Shown here piece by piece: positions 55,732 to 64,000 of a stretch of 64,000 nucleotides of DNA (its first letter is position 1; each line of letters opens with the position of its first letter). The stretch lies in contig NZ_FOKL01000001.1 of assembly GCF_900112025.1 (NCBI RefSeq), positions 735,084 through 799,083 on the forward strand, written 5' to 3'. The translations under genes and the position numbers were made by a program. Origin of the DNA: Janthinobacterium sp. 344. Lineage in GTDB: Bacteria > Pseudomonadota > Gammaproteobacteria > Burkholderiales > Burkholderiaceae_D. The notes beneath the pieces were generated by a model that worked only from the letters and a program-made list of their open reading frames with translations, did not search any database and was not told the DNA's origin.

Positions 55732-56767
55732 GGGGCAGCTCCTCCGGTGGCGCGGGCGCGGGCGTGCTAGCCGTGTCATCGGCCTCGTCATCGCCATATT
55801 CCGTCTCGAAGCCGCCTGCCTGCCAGCCGTTCTGCTGCAGCCAGCGCACCATCACGGGAATCGAGCCGTGGGTGACGATGATGCGCGGCGCCTGCGTGGC
55901 CGCGATGGCTTGCATCAGGCCGGGCCAGTCGGCATGGTCGGACAGCACGAAACCCCGGTCCACGCCGCGCCGGCGGCGCGCCCCGCGCAGCAGCATCCAG
56001 CCGCTGGCAAACGCATCGCTGTAGTCGCCGAAGCGCTTCATCCACGGCGAGCCGGCGGCCGACGGCGGCGCGATCACCATGGCCGTCTTCAGGGCCGCCT
56101 TGTCCGTGACGTCGCCCACCATCACGGTGGCCGGCAGGGCCACGCCCGAGGCGCGATAGACTTCCGTCAGGGCCTGCGCCGCGCCATGGCAGACGATGGG
56201 GCCGATGGACGGATCGAGGCCGGCCAGGATGCGCTGCGCCTTGCCGAAGGCATAGCAGAACAGCACGCTGGTGCGTCCCTCGGCCGCATTCCTGCGCCAC
56301 CACTGGTTGATGTCCTCATTGATTTCCTGCGGCGCCTGCCAGCGGTAGATGGGCAGGCCAAAGGTGGATTCCGTGATGAAGGTATCGCAGCGGACGGGCT
56401 CGAACGGCACGCAGGTGGGGTCCGGCTGAAGCTTGTAGTCGCCGGACGCCACCCATACTTCGCCGCCCGTTTCCATGCGCACCTGGGCCGAGCCCAGCAC
56501 GTGGCCGGCCGGATGCAGCGACACGCGCACGCCGTGGTGCTCGATGCTTTCGCCATATGCCAGGCCCTGGATGGCGACGGGCCCCAGGCGCGCGCGCAGC
56601 ACCTGCACGCCGGGCGCCGCGCACAGATAATGCCGGTGCCCGACTCTCGCATGGTCCGCATGCGCATGCGTGATGATGGCGCGCTCGACGGGACGCCACG
56701 GGTCGATGTAAAACTCGCCCGGCACACAATACAAGCCTTCCTTGCGCACCACCACCATGTCCGCCAT
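55724..56767 (-). CDS. Ligase-associated DNA exonuclease (MBL fold)
   Basis: 347 residues of the beta-CASP/SNM1-type metallo-beta-lactamase group. Metal motif THAHADHARVGH; also SGDYKLQPDP, ESTFGLPIYRW and LSDHADWPGLM. First gene of the four-gene repair set exonuclease-ligase-helicase-PdeM. The Asp/Pro-rich C-terminal tail is variable. Confidence 0.93.
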   Translation of the reverse strand: MADMVVVRKEGLYCVPGEFYIDPWRPVERAIITHAHADHARVGHRHYLCAAPGVQVLRARLGPVAIQGLAYGESIEHHGVRVSLHPAGHVLGSAQVRMETGGEVWVASGDYKLQPDPTCVPFEPVRCDTFITESTFGLPIYRWQAPQEINEDINQWWRRNAAEGRTSVLFCYAFGKAQRILAGLDPSIGPIVCHGAAQALTEVYRASGVALPATVMVGDVTDKAALKTAMVIAPPSAAGSPWMKRFGDYSDAFASGWMLLRGARRRRGVDRGFVLSDHADWPGLMQAIAATQAPRIIVTHGSIPVMVRWLQQNGWQAGGFETEYGDDEADDTASTPAPAPPEELPHA

Positions 56768-56857
56768 GCCCTGCTCCCTGCGTTAAAAAGCCGCGTTGCA
56801 TGGGCTGATTCTAGCGCTGTTGCGCCAAATCACTGTTCGAAAGCGCACACTGGGGCC

Positions 56858-58555
56858 TCACGCGGGGGCGACGAACTCCGCCATGAAGGTGCGCGTGGTG
56901 TTTTCTGGAAAGGCAATCGTCACCTGGTCGCCCGCCACGGACAGCACGGTGCCGATCTGGTAACGGGGCACGCGCACGCGGCTGCCGACGGTAATCAGGG
57001 GCACGGGCGGCGCGGCGGACAGCTCGGGCAAGACGATATCGTCGAGCGCCATGGGCTGGGCCAGCGCCGGCGGCGACAGGCAATTGTCACAGGTGCAACA
57101 GCGCTCGAAATCGCCGGCATCGCCAAAATAATCGAGCAGCAGCTTCCAGCGGCACAGGCCGCTTTGCGCATACGCCACCATTTGTTCCAGCGCCTGCTTG
57201 TCGCGCTCCTGCTTGTCGACATAGATCTGCGCCAGCTGCGCGTAGGTGGGCGTCTTCGCGGACGGCGCTTTCAGGCTGTAGCCCAGCTTGCGGTCCTGGC
57301 GTAGCAGCTTGCCGTCTTTCAATAATTTCAGGCAGACTTTCAAGTGGCCTTCGGAAAACTCGGGCAAGGCCGCCTGCAAGGCGTCCGCGCGGAAGGTGGC
57401 CGGCAATTCCTGCGCCGCAGCGACGATGGCGGCCAGCTCTTCGGCCGTGGGATAGTGCTTGGCGAGAAAGAATTGCTGCACCCGCTTGTCTTCCTGGAAG
57501 TACAGCAAGGTGCAGTCGGCAGGCAAGCCATCGCGCCCCGCCCGCCCCGATTCCTGGTAGTAGGCTTCCAGGTTGGCCGGCACCTGCACATGGATGACGA
57601 AGCGCGTATCGGGCTTGTCGATGCCCATGCCAAACGCATTCGTGGCCACCATGATGCGGCGCTCGCCGCCCATGAACAGATCCTGGTGCTGCTGGCGCTC
57701 GCGCGCCGCCAGCTTGCCGTGATAGCAAGTGACGCTTTCACCCAGTTCTTCCAGGCGGGCCGTCAAGTCTTCGACGGCTTTCACCGTGGCCGCATAGACG
57801 ATGCCCACGCCCGGCGTCTCGCGCAGCAGCCGCAGGACTTCGTCCTGTTTTTCGCCGGCATTGGTCACCTGGATCACGCGGTAGCGCAGATTGGCGCGGT
57901 AGATGCCTGTACTGACGACGTGCAGCCGGGTCGCATCGAGCTGCGCGCGGATATCGGCCGTCACTTCCTCGGTGGCCGTGGCCGTCAGCGCCAGCACGGG
58001 CGGACGCCCCAGCGCGCGCAGGGCGGCGGCGATTTCCAGGTAGGCGGGACGGAAGTCATGCCCCCACTGCGAGATGCAATGGGCTTCGTCGATGACGGCC
58101 AGCACGGGCGGCGCCGGGGACAGCAGCGCCAGGAACTCCGGCATCGCCAGCCGTTCCGGCGTGCAAAAGATAATGAGCTTTCCGCCGCGCGCGATCGTGG
58201 CCAGGGCATCGTCCTCCTCGGCGCGCGTGAGGCTGCTATTGAGCTGCACCGCCGTGATGCCCAGCGCATGCAGCTTTTCCAGCTGGTCCTTCATCAGTGA
58301 AATCAGCGGCGACACCACGAGGGTGGCGCCGGGCAGGAGCGACGCGGGCAACTGGTAGCATAGCGACTTGCCGCTGCCCGTGGGCATGATGGCCAGCGTA
58401 TCGCGCCCCGCCAGCACGCTGTCGATGACTTCCTGCTGGCCCGCGCGCAGCCGCTGCATGCCAAATACCGAGCGCAGCAGGCGCTGGATCGCGCGCCGGG
58501 GTGCGCGGCCCGGATCTGTCAGGGGGTCTTTCATTGCCGTAGCGGGAGCAGCCAT
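56858..58555 (-). CDS. RecQ-family ATP-dependent DNA helicase
   Basis: 565 residues from the ATG at 58555; 58534 is an alternative and neither has a clear ribosome site, while 58648 looks too long. Motifs: IMPTGSGKSLCYQLPA, VIDEAHCISQWGHDFRP, ATNAFGMGIDKPDTRFVIH, ESGRAGRDGLPADC. The RecQ zinc-binding Cys set is CRWKLLLDYFG and RCCTCDNC. There is no HRDC domain. The C-terminus GSRVRVPRYQIGTVLSVAGDQVTIAFPENTTRTFM resembles a small beta-barrel. A second RecQ-like helicase apart from canonical RecQ is plausible. Confidence 0.92.
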   Translation of the reverse strand: MAAPATAMKDPLTDPGRAPRRAIQRLLRSVFGMQRLRAGQQEVIDSVLAGRDTLAIMPTGSGKSLCYQLPASLLPGATLVVSPLISLMKDQLEKLHALGITAVQLNSSLTRAEEDDALATIARGGKLIIFCTPERLAMPEFLALLSPAPPVLAVIDEAHCISQWGHDFRPAYLEIAAALRALGRPPVLALTATATEEVTADIRAQLDATRLHVVSTGIYRANLRYRVIQVTNAGEKQDEVLRLLRETPGVGIVYAATVKAVEDLTARLEELGESVTCYHGKLAARERQQHQDLFMGGERRIMVATNAFGMGIDKPDTRFVIHVQVPANLEAYYQESGRAGRDGLPADCTLLYFQEDKRVQQFFLAKHYPTAEELAAIVAAAQELPATFRADALQAALPEFSEGHLKVCLKLLKDGKLLRQDRKLGYSLKAPSAKTPTYAQLAQIYVDKQERDKQALEQMVAYAQSGLCRWKLLLDYFGDAGDFERCCTCDNCLSPPALAQPMALDDIVLPELSAAPPVPLITVGSRVRVPRYQIGTVLSVAGDQVTIAFPENTTRTFMAEFVAPA

Positions 58556-58661
58556 CGTGGTCGGGTCCGTAAAATGCCGGCGCCAGCCGCCAGCTTGCCG
58601 CCACTTTACGGCCGCGCCCGGCGCGCCGCCATAGGACGGGCGCTCCATCCCGCGTAGGAAT

Positions 58662-59060
58662 TCAGGAAGCGAAGAGGATGGCCCAGAACAGCATCAGCAG
58701 GCCGGCGATCGACACGCACCAGACCAGCGTGCGCACGACGGGCACGCCAAACGCATACAGGGGCAGGTACAGCACGCGCGCGGCCAGGTACAGGGCGGCG
58801 CCGTACAGGGTCAGCGCGCTCTCCTGCACCGTCACGTGGGCGATCAGCACGGCGGTGGCGAACAGGGGCAGGGTTTCAAACAGGTTGGCCTGGGCGCGCT
58901 GCAAGCGGCCCGTGATCTTGCCCACGGGCGGGCCATCGCCATCGCGCGCGCTCACGTTATACGCCGTGCCCGTTTCGCGCGTGCGCAACATCGCCGGCAG
59001 CAGGATTTGCACCAGCGCCAGCACCAGGGTACAGCCCAGCATCGTCAGTTCAGGAGTCAT
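58662..59060 (-). CDS. MAPEG family membrane protein
   Basis: 132 residues with four membrane segments. NVSARDGDGPPVGKITGRLQRAQANLFETLPLFATAVL carries the family's R.Q.A..N..E pattern. Eukaryotic members are glutathione transferases or peroxidases; bacterial substrates are unknown. Confidence 0.88.
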   Translation of the reverse strand: MTPELTMLGCTLVLALVQILLPAMLRTRETGTAYNVSARDGDGPPVGKITGRLQRAQANLFETLPLFATAVLIAHVTVQESALTLYGAALYLAARVLYLPLYAFGVPVVRTLVWCVSIAGLLMLFWAILFAS

Positions 59061-59111
59061 CAGTTCGCCTTTGGAGGGGACAGCCCGGCCGGGAGGCGCG
59101 TGCCGTCAAGG

Positions 59112-62100
59112 TCAGGATTGGTCGAGTGCCGCTTGCAGCTCCATCAAGTCATACGGCTTGCGCAGGACGCTGGCGGAAAAGCCCAGCTCATCCATCGATT
59201 CCTTGCCATAGCCGGTGGAAAAGATGATGCGCATATCGGGTTTGTCGCGCAACACCATGCGCGCCAGCGCGATGCCGGACATGCCCGGCAAGCTCACGTC
59301 CGTAAACAGGATATCGAAATCTTGCTCGCTTAGCAATTGCCACGCGGACTCGCCATCGGACACGCCGCTCACCGTATGCCCAAGCATGCCCACCAGCTCG
59401 CACACCATCAGCTGCGAATCGAGGTTGTCTTCCACCACGAGGATCTTCATGGATGTCGGCATGTCCCCCTGCGGCTCTGGCGCATGGCCTGTCAGGTCCA
59501 GCCCCGGCGTGCCGACCCGCAGCGCACTGGCCGACAGGCTGCCGGCCACCGGTGCGCCGGACCGTTCGAACTGGCGCGCGCGCAATTGCTGCTGGCGATT
59601 GGCCAGCACATGGCGCAGCTTGCGTGCCAGCTCTTCGCGCCGGTACGGTTTGCTGAGCAATTCCACTCCCGCGTCGAGGCGCCCCTCGTGCACGATGACG
59701 TCCTGCGCATAGCCGGACGTAAACAGCACGGCGATATCGGGCTGCAGCTCGCGCGCCTGGCGCGCCATCTCCGTGCTGCTGACAGGACCGGGCATGATCA
59801 CGTCCGTAAACAGCAAGTCGATCTGCGCGCCGCTGTGCAGCACGGCCAGCGCGCTTTCGCCATCTTCCGCTTTCAGCACCGTGTAGCCGAGCGCGCCCAG
59901 CATGTCGACCACGGTGGTGCGCACGCCCACATCGTCTTCCACCACCAGCACGGTTTCCGTGCCGCCCGTGACGACGCCGCTCAATTCCACTTCCTCGTCC
60001 GCTTCGGCCATCAGGGAGCGGGGCAAATAGATTTTGACTCCCGTGCCCACGCCAGGTTCACTGTAAATGCGGATGTGGCCGCGGCTTTGCGTGACAAAAC
60101 CGTATGCCATCGACAGGCCCAGGCCCGTGCCCGCGCCTTCCGGCTTGGTGGTGAAGAACGGCTCGAACGCGCGCTGCAGCACGGGGCCGCTCATGCCGTG
60201 GCCCGTATCGGTCACGGACAGCATCACATACTGGCCGGCCGGCACGTCGACCAGGTTGTGCACATACTGTTCATCGAGCACGACATTGCCCAGCTCGATG
60301 GTCAGCTTGCCCACGCCATCCATGGCGTCGCGCGCATTGATGGCCAGGTTGAGGATGACGTTTTCAATCTGGCTGCGGTCGACCAGGGTATTCCACAAGC
60401 CGCCGCCACCGACGTGCACGATATCGATGGCTTCGCCCAGGGCGCGCCGCAACAGCGCATCCATATTACGCACCACGCGCGCCAGGTCCGCCACCACGGG
60501 CTTCAACGGTTGGCGCCGGGCAAAGGCCAGCAGATGCGATGACAGCTTGGCGCCGCGCTCGACGGCGGCAATCGCCGTATCGAGGCGCTGGCGCATCTGG
60601 CCGTCCGTGCCCGTCAGGTGCTGCAGCAAATGCAAATTGCCGGAAATAATCTGCAGCACATTATTAAAATCGTGCGCGATACCGCCCGTCAACTGCCCCA
60701 CGGCTTCCATCTTTTGCGCCTGGCGCAAGGCGTCCTCCGCCTTGGTGCGCTCGCTCACTTCCTGTTCGACCCGGTGTTCCAGCGTTTCGTTCAATTCATG
60801 CAGCGCCTTTTCCACGCGGCGCCGGTCCGTGATATCCGTCTTGACGGCGATCAGGGAACGCGTGTGCCCCTGCTCATCGACCAGGCGGCTGACGCTGCTC
60901 GACACCCACACTTGCGTGCCGTCGGGCTTCAGGTAGCGTTTTTCCAGCGAGAATGACTCGCCCGTTTGCACCAGGCGCTGGAACAGCATATTGTTGCCCG
61001 GCACATCATCGGGATGCATGATGTCATTCATGTTTAGGCTCAGCAATTCCTCGGCGGAACGCCCCAGCATGCGGCACAGGGCGCCGTTGACGCGCTGGAA
61101 GCGGCCATCGAGGCCCAGCTCCGACAAGCCCACGGAGGCCTGGCCGAAGATGGCCGCCATGCGCTCCTGGCTGGCCGTCAATTCCTCCTCGATCTGGCGC
61201 CGCTCCGTGACGTCGAACGACACGCCCACGTAGCGGCGCTGGCCCGGCACGCGGCCAGGCACCACTTCGCCCTGGCGCGCGATCCAGCGCACTTCGCCAT
61301 CGATGGGACGGCGCACGCGGTACTCGACATATTCGAGCGGATTCTGCGCCAGCTCAAGCTTGCTGGGCCCCACCTTGCGCAAGTCGCGTTCATCGACCAG
61401 GCCGACCAGCAATTGCTGCGTGACCTCCGCGTCGTCGGCGATGCCCCACTGGCGGCGGAACGTGGGCGAGACTACCATCGCGCCCGTCTCCGGGAACCAT
61501 TCGAAGGTGCCGATGCCGCCCGCCTGCTGCGCCAGGCGCAGGCGCTCCTCGCCTTCCATGCGCTCCGTGACGTCGATGCCTTCGACGAGGATGCCCGTGA
61601 CCACCCCATCGTCATCCTTGATCGGCTGGTAGACGAAATCGACGTGGCGCTGGCCCGTGTGCCCTTGCGCCGTCTGCAGCGCCACCTTCACCTGGCGTCC
61701 CTCGAAAGGCACGCCCGTGCGGTAGACCTGGTCGAGCAGGTCGATGAAGCCTTGCGCCTTGACTTCCGGCAAGGCCACCTCCACCGGCTTGCCCAGCAGG
61801 TCGCGGCAGCCCACCAGGCGCAAATAATGTTCATTCGCCAGTTCGAACACATGCCGCGGCCCGCGCAGCATGGCCATGAAGCTGGGCGCTTGCTGGAACA
61901 GGGCGCGCAGCAGGGCGCGCTCTTCGGCCAGGCGGCGGTTGGCGGCGCGCACGGCCTCCCCTTCCGCCTGCAAGCTGTTGTTGAGTTCACCCAGTTCGGC
62001 CGTCGCCAGCTTCAGCTGGCGGCCCTCTTCCATGCGCGCCGTCAATTCCAGTGCCGTGCACAGCACGCCATCGACCTGGCCGCCCTCGCCATGCACGGGC

Positions 62101-62495
62101 GTATAGAACAGGTCGAAGCAGACGTCCGTCGCTTGTCCATCACGCAGCAGCGGCAGACAGCTCTCGCGGTGCACCTGCCTCTCGCCGCGCATGCCCGCTT
62201 CCAGGATGCGCGCGTTCCAGTCCCAGATCTCGGGCCAGATGGCCGGCACCGTGCCGCCCAGCGCCACCGGATGGCGCGCGCCGGCGATCTTGATGTAGTC
62301 GTCGTTATAAATCATCACGTGCTGCGGGCCCCACATCAGCACCATGGCCATCGGCGAATTGAGCACGATGTCGACGCTGGCGCGCAAATTGGCGGGCCAG
62401 CTCTCGGGCGCGCCGAGACTGGTGGCGGCCCAGTCGTGCCGGCGCACCAGTTCCCCCATGATGCCGCCGCCGCGCGGCCAGGTCGGCATGCTCAT
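59112..62495 (-). CDS. Hybrid sensor histidine kinase with PAS domains and two receivers
   Basis: 1127 residues from MSMPTWPRGGGIM; the GAGGG upstream supports this start, and longer forms overlap the preceding kinase. Several PAS domains fill about 30-600. The kinase has HDFNN-type phospho-His (GGIAHDFNNVLQIISG) and ATP motifs (NLAINARDAMDG, DTGHGMSG, GTGLGLSMAYGF). Two receivers follow, with Asp in LLFTDVIMPG and ILFTDVSLPG. No membrane segment is obvious, so it is cytosolic. Coupled to the next kinase upstream by a 10-base gap. Confidence 0.92.
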   Translation of the reverse strand: MSMPTWPRGGGIMGELVRRHDWAATSLGAPESWPANLRASVDIVLNSPMAMVLMWGPQHVMIYNDDYIKIAGARHPVALGGTVPAIWPEIWDWNARILEAGMRGERQVHRESCLPLLRDGQATDVCFDLFYTPVHGEGGQVDGVLCTALELTARMEEGRQLKLATAELGELNNSLQAEGEAVRAANRRLAEERALLRALFQQAPSFMAMLRGPRHVFELANEHYLRLVGCRDLLGKPVEVALPEVKAQGFIDLLDQVYRTGVPFEGRQVKVALQTAQGHTGQRHVDFVYQPIKDDDGVVTGILVEGIDVTERMEGEERLRLAQQAGGIGTFEWFPETGAMVVSPTFRRQWGIADDAEVTQQLLVGLVDERDLRKVGPSKLELAQNPLEYVEYRVRRPIDGEVRWIARQGEVVPGRVPGQRRYVGVSFDVTERRQIEEELTASQERMAAIFGQASVGLSELGLDGRFQRVNGALCRMLGRSAEELLSLNMNDIMHPDDVPGNNMLFQRLVQTGESFSLEKRYLKPDGTQVWVSSSVSRLVDEQGHTRSLIAVKTDITDRRRVEKALHELNETLEHRVEQEVSERTKAEDALRQAQKMEAVGQLTGGIAHDFNNVLQIISGNLHLLQHLTGTDGQMRQRLDTAIAAVERGAKLSSHLLAFARRQPLKPVVADLARVVRNMDALLRRALGEAIDIVHVGGGGLWNTLVDRSQIENVILNLAINARDAMDGVGKLTIELGNVVLDEQYVHNLVDVPAGQYVMLSVTDTGHGMSGPVLQRAFEPFFTTKPEGAGTGLGLSMAYGFVTQSRGHIRIYSEPGVGTGVKIYLPRSLMAEADEEVELSGVVTGGTETVLVVEDDVGVRTTVVDMLGALGYTVLKAEDGESALAVLHSGAQIDLLFTDVIMPGPVSSTEMARQARELQPDIAVLFTSGYAQDVIVHEGRLDAGVELLSKPYRREELARKLRHVLANRQQQLRARQFERSGAPVAGSLSASALRVGTPGLDLTGHAPEPQGDMPTSMKILVVEDNLDSQLMVCELVGMLGHTVSGVSDGESAWQLLSEQDFDILFTDVSLPGMSGIALARMVLRDKPDMRIIFSTGYGKESMDELGFSASVLRKPYDLMELQAALDQS

Positions 62496-62505
62496 GTGGC
62501 CGCCC

Positions 62506-63651
62506 TCATTTCGCCACCGCATCGGCTTGCACGCACACCTGGCACTGGCGCGGAATGCGCACCGTCGCCACCGTGCCCTGCGTTTGCGTCGAGCTGAGCT
62601 CGACCGTGCCACCGTGCGCCTTGACGAACATGTTGACGGTGTACAAGCCCAGCCCCAGGCCCTGGCCCGTCTTGCGCTTGTCGCCCGCCTGCTGGAACGG
62701 TTCGAACAGGGTGGGCAGCAAGGCGGACGGGATCACGCCACGATTGACGATGCGCAGTTCGATGCTGTCGGCCGCGCGGCCATCGAGCGCCAGCTGCACC
62801 GGCGCGCCCGGTTCGCCATGCGTGATGGCATTGTTCAGCAGGTTCGAGATGACTTGCGACAGCAGGCCCGCATCGCATAGCCCGTGCAGTTCGCCAATGC
62901 TGCTGACCTCGATCGGCGTGGCCTGGCCCGGCGTGTCGAATTCATCGACGATGGCGCGCGCCAGCGCCAGGTAGTCCTGCATGCTGCTGCGCAATTCCAT
63001 GGTGCCCGAGCGGATGCGGGCCAGGTCCAGCAACTGGTCGACCATGCGCGCCATGCGCTTGGCGCTGCTTTCGATGCGCTGCGCCGTGACCACCACTTTC
63101 GGATGGTCGCTCATCATCGGCAGCAGCATGGCGCCATTCATCACCACCGACAGCGGCGTGCGCAAGTCGTGGCCCAGCACGGCCGTAAACAATTCGTTGA
63201 GGTGCAGCGCATGCTTGAGTTCATCGAGCTGGGCCGACAGTTCGCGTTTCTGCTGGTACAGCTGGACCAGCACCGCCACCTTGCTCTGCAAGGCTTTCAC
63301 GTCGATGGGCTTGTAGAGGAAATCGACGGCGCCCGCCTCGTAGCCACGGAAGCTGTAGCTGGGCTCGCGCGAGGCGGCCGTGAGGAAAATCAATGGAATG
63401 CTGCGCGTGCGTTCGCTGCCGCGTATCAGCTCGGCCAGCTCAAACCCGTCCATCTGCGGCATTTGCACGTCGATCAGGGCCAACGCCACCTCATGCGTCA
63501 GCAGCAGTTCCAGCGCTTCGGCGCCCGAGGCGGCCTTGAGGATGACAATCCCGGGCCGCGCCAGCACGGCTTCGGCGGCGGTCAGGTTTTGCGCGATGTC
63601 GTCAACGACGAGAATATGAATAGGTGCGGTCACGGAGTAGTCTTCTGGCAT
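62506..63651 (-). CDS. Receiver-histidine kinase protein
   Basis: 381 residues. N-terminal receiver with D61 (ALIDVQMPQMDG), a short coiled coil, then a kinase with H161 (VLGHDLRTPLSVV) and ATP motifs (NLLNNAITHGE, GQGLGLGLYTVN). The order receiver first suggests that it takes signals from another kinase or a CheB/CheR-type partner. It lies ahead of the large hybrid kinase. Confidence 0.92.
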   Translation of the reverse strand: MPEDYSVTAPIHILVVDDIAQNLTAAEAVLARPGIVILKAASGAEALELLLTHEVALALIDVQMPQMDGFELAELIRGSERTRSIPLIFLTAASREPSYSFRGYEAGAVDFLYKPIDVKALQSKVAVLVQLYQQKRELSAQLDELKHALHLNELFTAVLGHDLRTPLSVVMNGAMLLPMMSDHPKVVVTAQRIESSAKRMARMVDQLLDLARIRSGTMELRSSMQDYLALARAIVDEFDTPGQATPIEVSSIGELHGLCDAGLLSQVISNLLNNAITHGEPGAPVQLALDGRAADSIELRIVNRGVIPSALLPTLFEPFQQAGDKRKTGQGLGLGLYTVNMFVKAHGGTVELSSTQTQGTVATVRIPRQCQVCVQADAVAK

Positions 63652-63739
63652 TGCAACGGCAGAATGCCATCGTATTTCTGTATAGAAATTATTATTGTTT
63701 CAGTCTTTGCGTATATTACACGCACTGTCATGTCTGCAT
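63652..63739. promoter_or_regulatory. AT-rich spacer ahead of the kinase pair
   Basis: 88 bases, AT-rich against the GC-rich background (for example ATAGAAATTATTATTG near 63681). It probably holds the promoter for the two kinase genes. No element was assigned. Confidence 0.35.
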
Positions 63740-64000
63740 TCACTTGCTCTGCCCGTCACCGAGCAAGGCCAGGCTGGCCGCCATCTGCGCCAGGTCCAGC
63801 ACGCGGTCGGCGCCGGCCCGTTGCAGGGCGGCGGCCGGCATGATGCCACAACGGGCGCCCGCCGGCTCCTGCACCCAGGCGCCGCCGCCCAGTTGCCGCA
63901 CGCGCGCCAGGCCCGCCGCGCCATCGGCCGATGCGCCCGTCAGGATGATGGCCAGCATGGCGCGCCGGTAAGCCAGGGCCGCCGTTTCCAGCAGCACGTC
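63740..64000 (-). CDS. CheB-type methylesterase domain, N-terminus beyond window
   Basis: The last 86 codons of a gene entering from the right edge. AIILTGASADGAAGLARVRQLGG matches the CheB catalytic-Asp region, and WVQEPAGARCGIMPAAALQRAGADRVLDL the following strands. Gene order with the receiver-kinase and hybrid kinase fits a CheB/CheR-kinase cluster. Confidence 0.85.
   Translation of the reverse strand, partial: DVLLETAALAYRRAMLAIILTGASADGAAGLARVRQLGGGAWVQEPAGARCGIMPAAALQRAGADRVLDLAQMAASLALLGDGQSK

Noticed and set aside
56768-56857. SOS box before the ligase-associated operon
   Set aside because: CTGTTGCGCC and CTGTTCGAAA words are present but neither has ACAG at the right distance.

Overview
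The window is high-GC DNA with the gene content and gene order of a betaproteobacterium of the order Burkholderiales. It most resembles Oxalobacteraceae such as Janthinobacterium or Massilia; this rests on protein families and synteny, not on a search. About 90 percent is coding, mostly on the minus strand. Most of it is core chromosome: rpsF-priB-rpsR-rplI, dnaB, lexA, and the long run leuC-(entericidin)-leuD-leuB-asd-fimV-truA-trpF-trpB-trpA-accD-folC-SPOR-cvpA-purF. No tRNA, rRNA, CRISPR array, insertion sequence or prophage was recognised.

Layout. 1-5.6 kb: a two-partner secretion pair, a large adhesin (cut by the left edge) and its TpsB transporter. 5.8-11.1 kb: a CHASE2 adenylate/guanylate cyclase overlapping a GAF/HD-GYP protein, a divergent metallo-beta-lactamase-fold hydrolase and a small hydrophilic protein. 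11.1-12.8 kb: Pit phosphate transporter with its DUF47 partner. 12.9-16.9 kb: dnaB, the rpsF operon and divergent lexA with an SOS box, followed by a broken second copy of the lexA 3' end. 17-35.2 kb: the purF/acc/trp/fimV/asd/leu block, with REP-like hairpins in several operon gaps and an 86-bp direct repeat beside fimV. 35.5-38.2 kb: cheZ and a CheA-type kinase. 38.7-41.1 kb: a universal stress protein behind an FNR-type palindrome, a NarL-type regulator and a Crp/Fnr regulator. 41.3-43.2 kb: hemP, an unknown gene and a DUF2325 protein behind a Fur box. 43.3-48.6 kb: glutathione peroxidase and a Fur-boxed operon of PepSY, DUF2271, DUF4198, ApbE and a membrane-anchored diflavin reductase. 48.7-50.7 kb: stress-type small proteins and a decaying DUF2239 gene. 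50.9-58.6 kb: the ligase-associated DNA-repair set (exonuclease, ATP-dependent ligase, Lhr-like helicase, PdeM) and a RecQ-type helicase. 58.7-64 kb: a MAPEG protein, two sensor kinases and the end of a CheB-type protein.

The most interesting unit is the Fur-controlled operon at 43.97-48.5 kb. The DUF2271 protein carries a DGVSGAT motif, the type of site to which ApbE attaches FMN, and ApbE is encoded two genes downstream. With a cytosolic diflavin reductase and a His-containing membrane protein this reads as an NADPH-to-periplasm electron chain, probably for reducing ferric iron. Other points worth checking are a likely CTG start for priB, a lexA tail scar next to a REP element, REP hairpins with compensatory base changes, a structured 86-bp repeat pair, and a DUF2239 gene with a stop codon and two frame changes.
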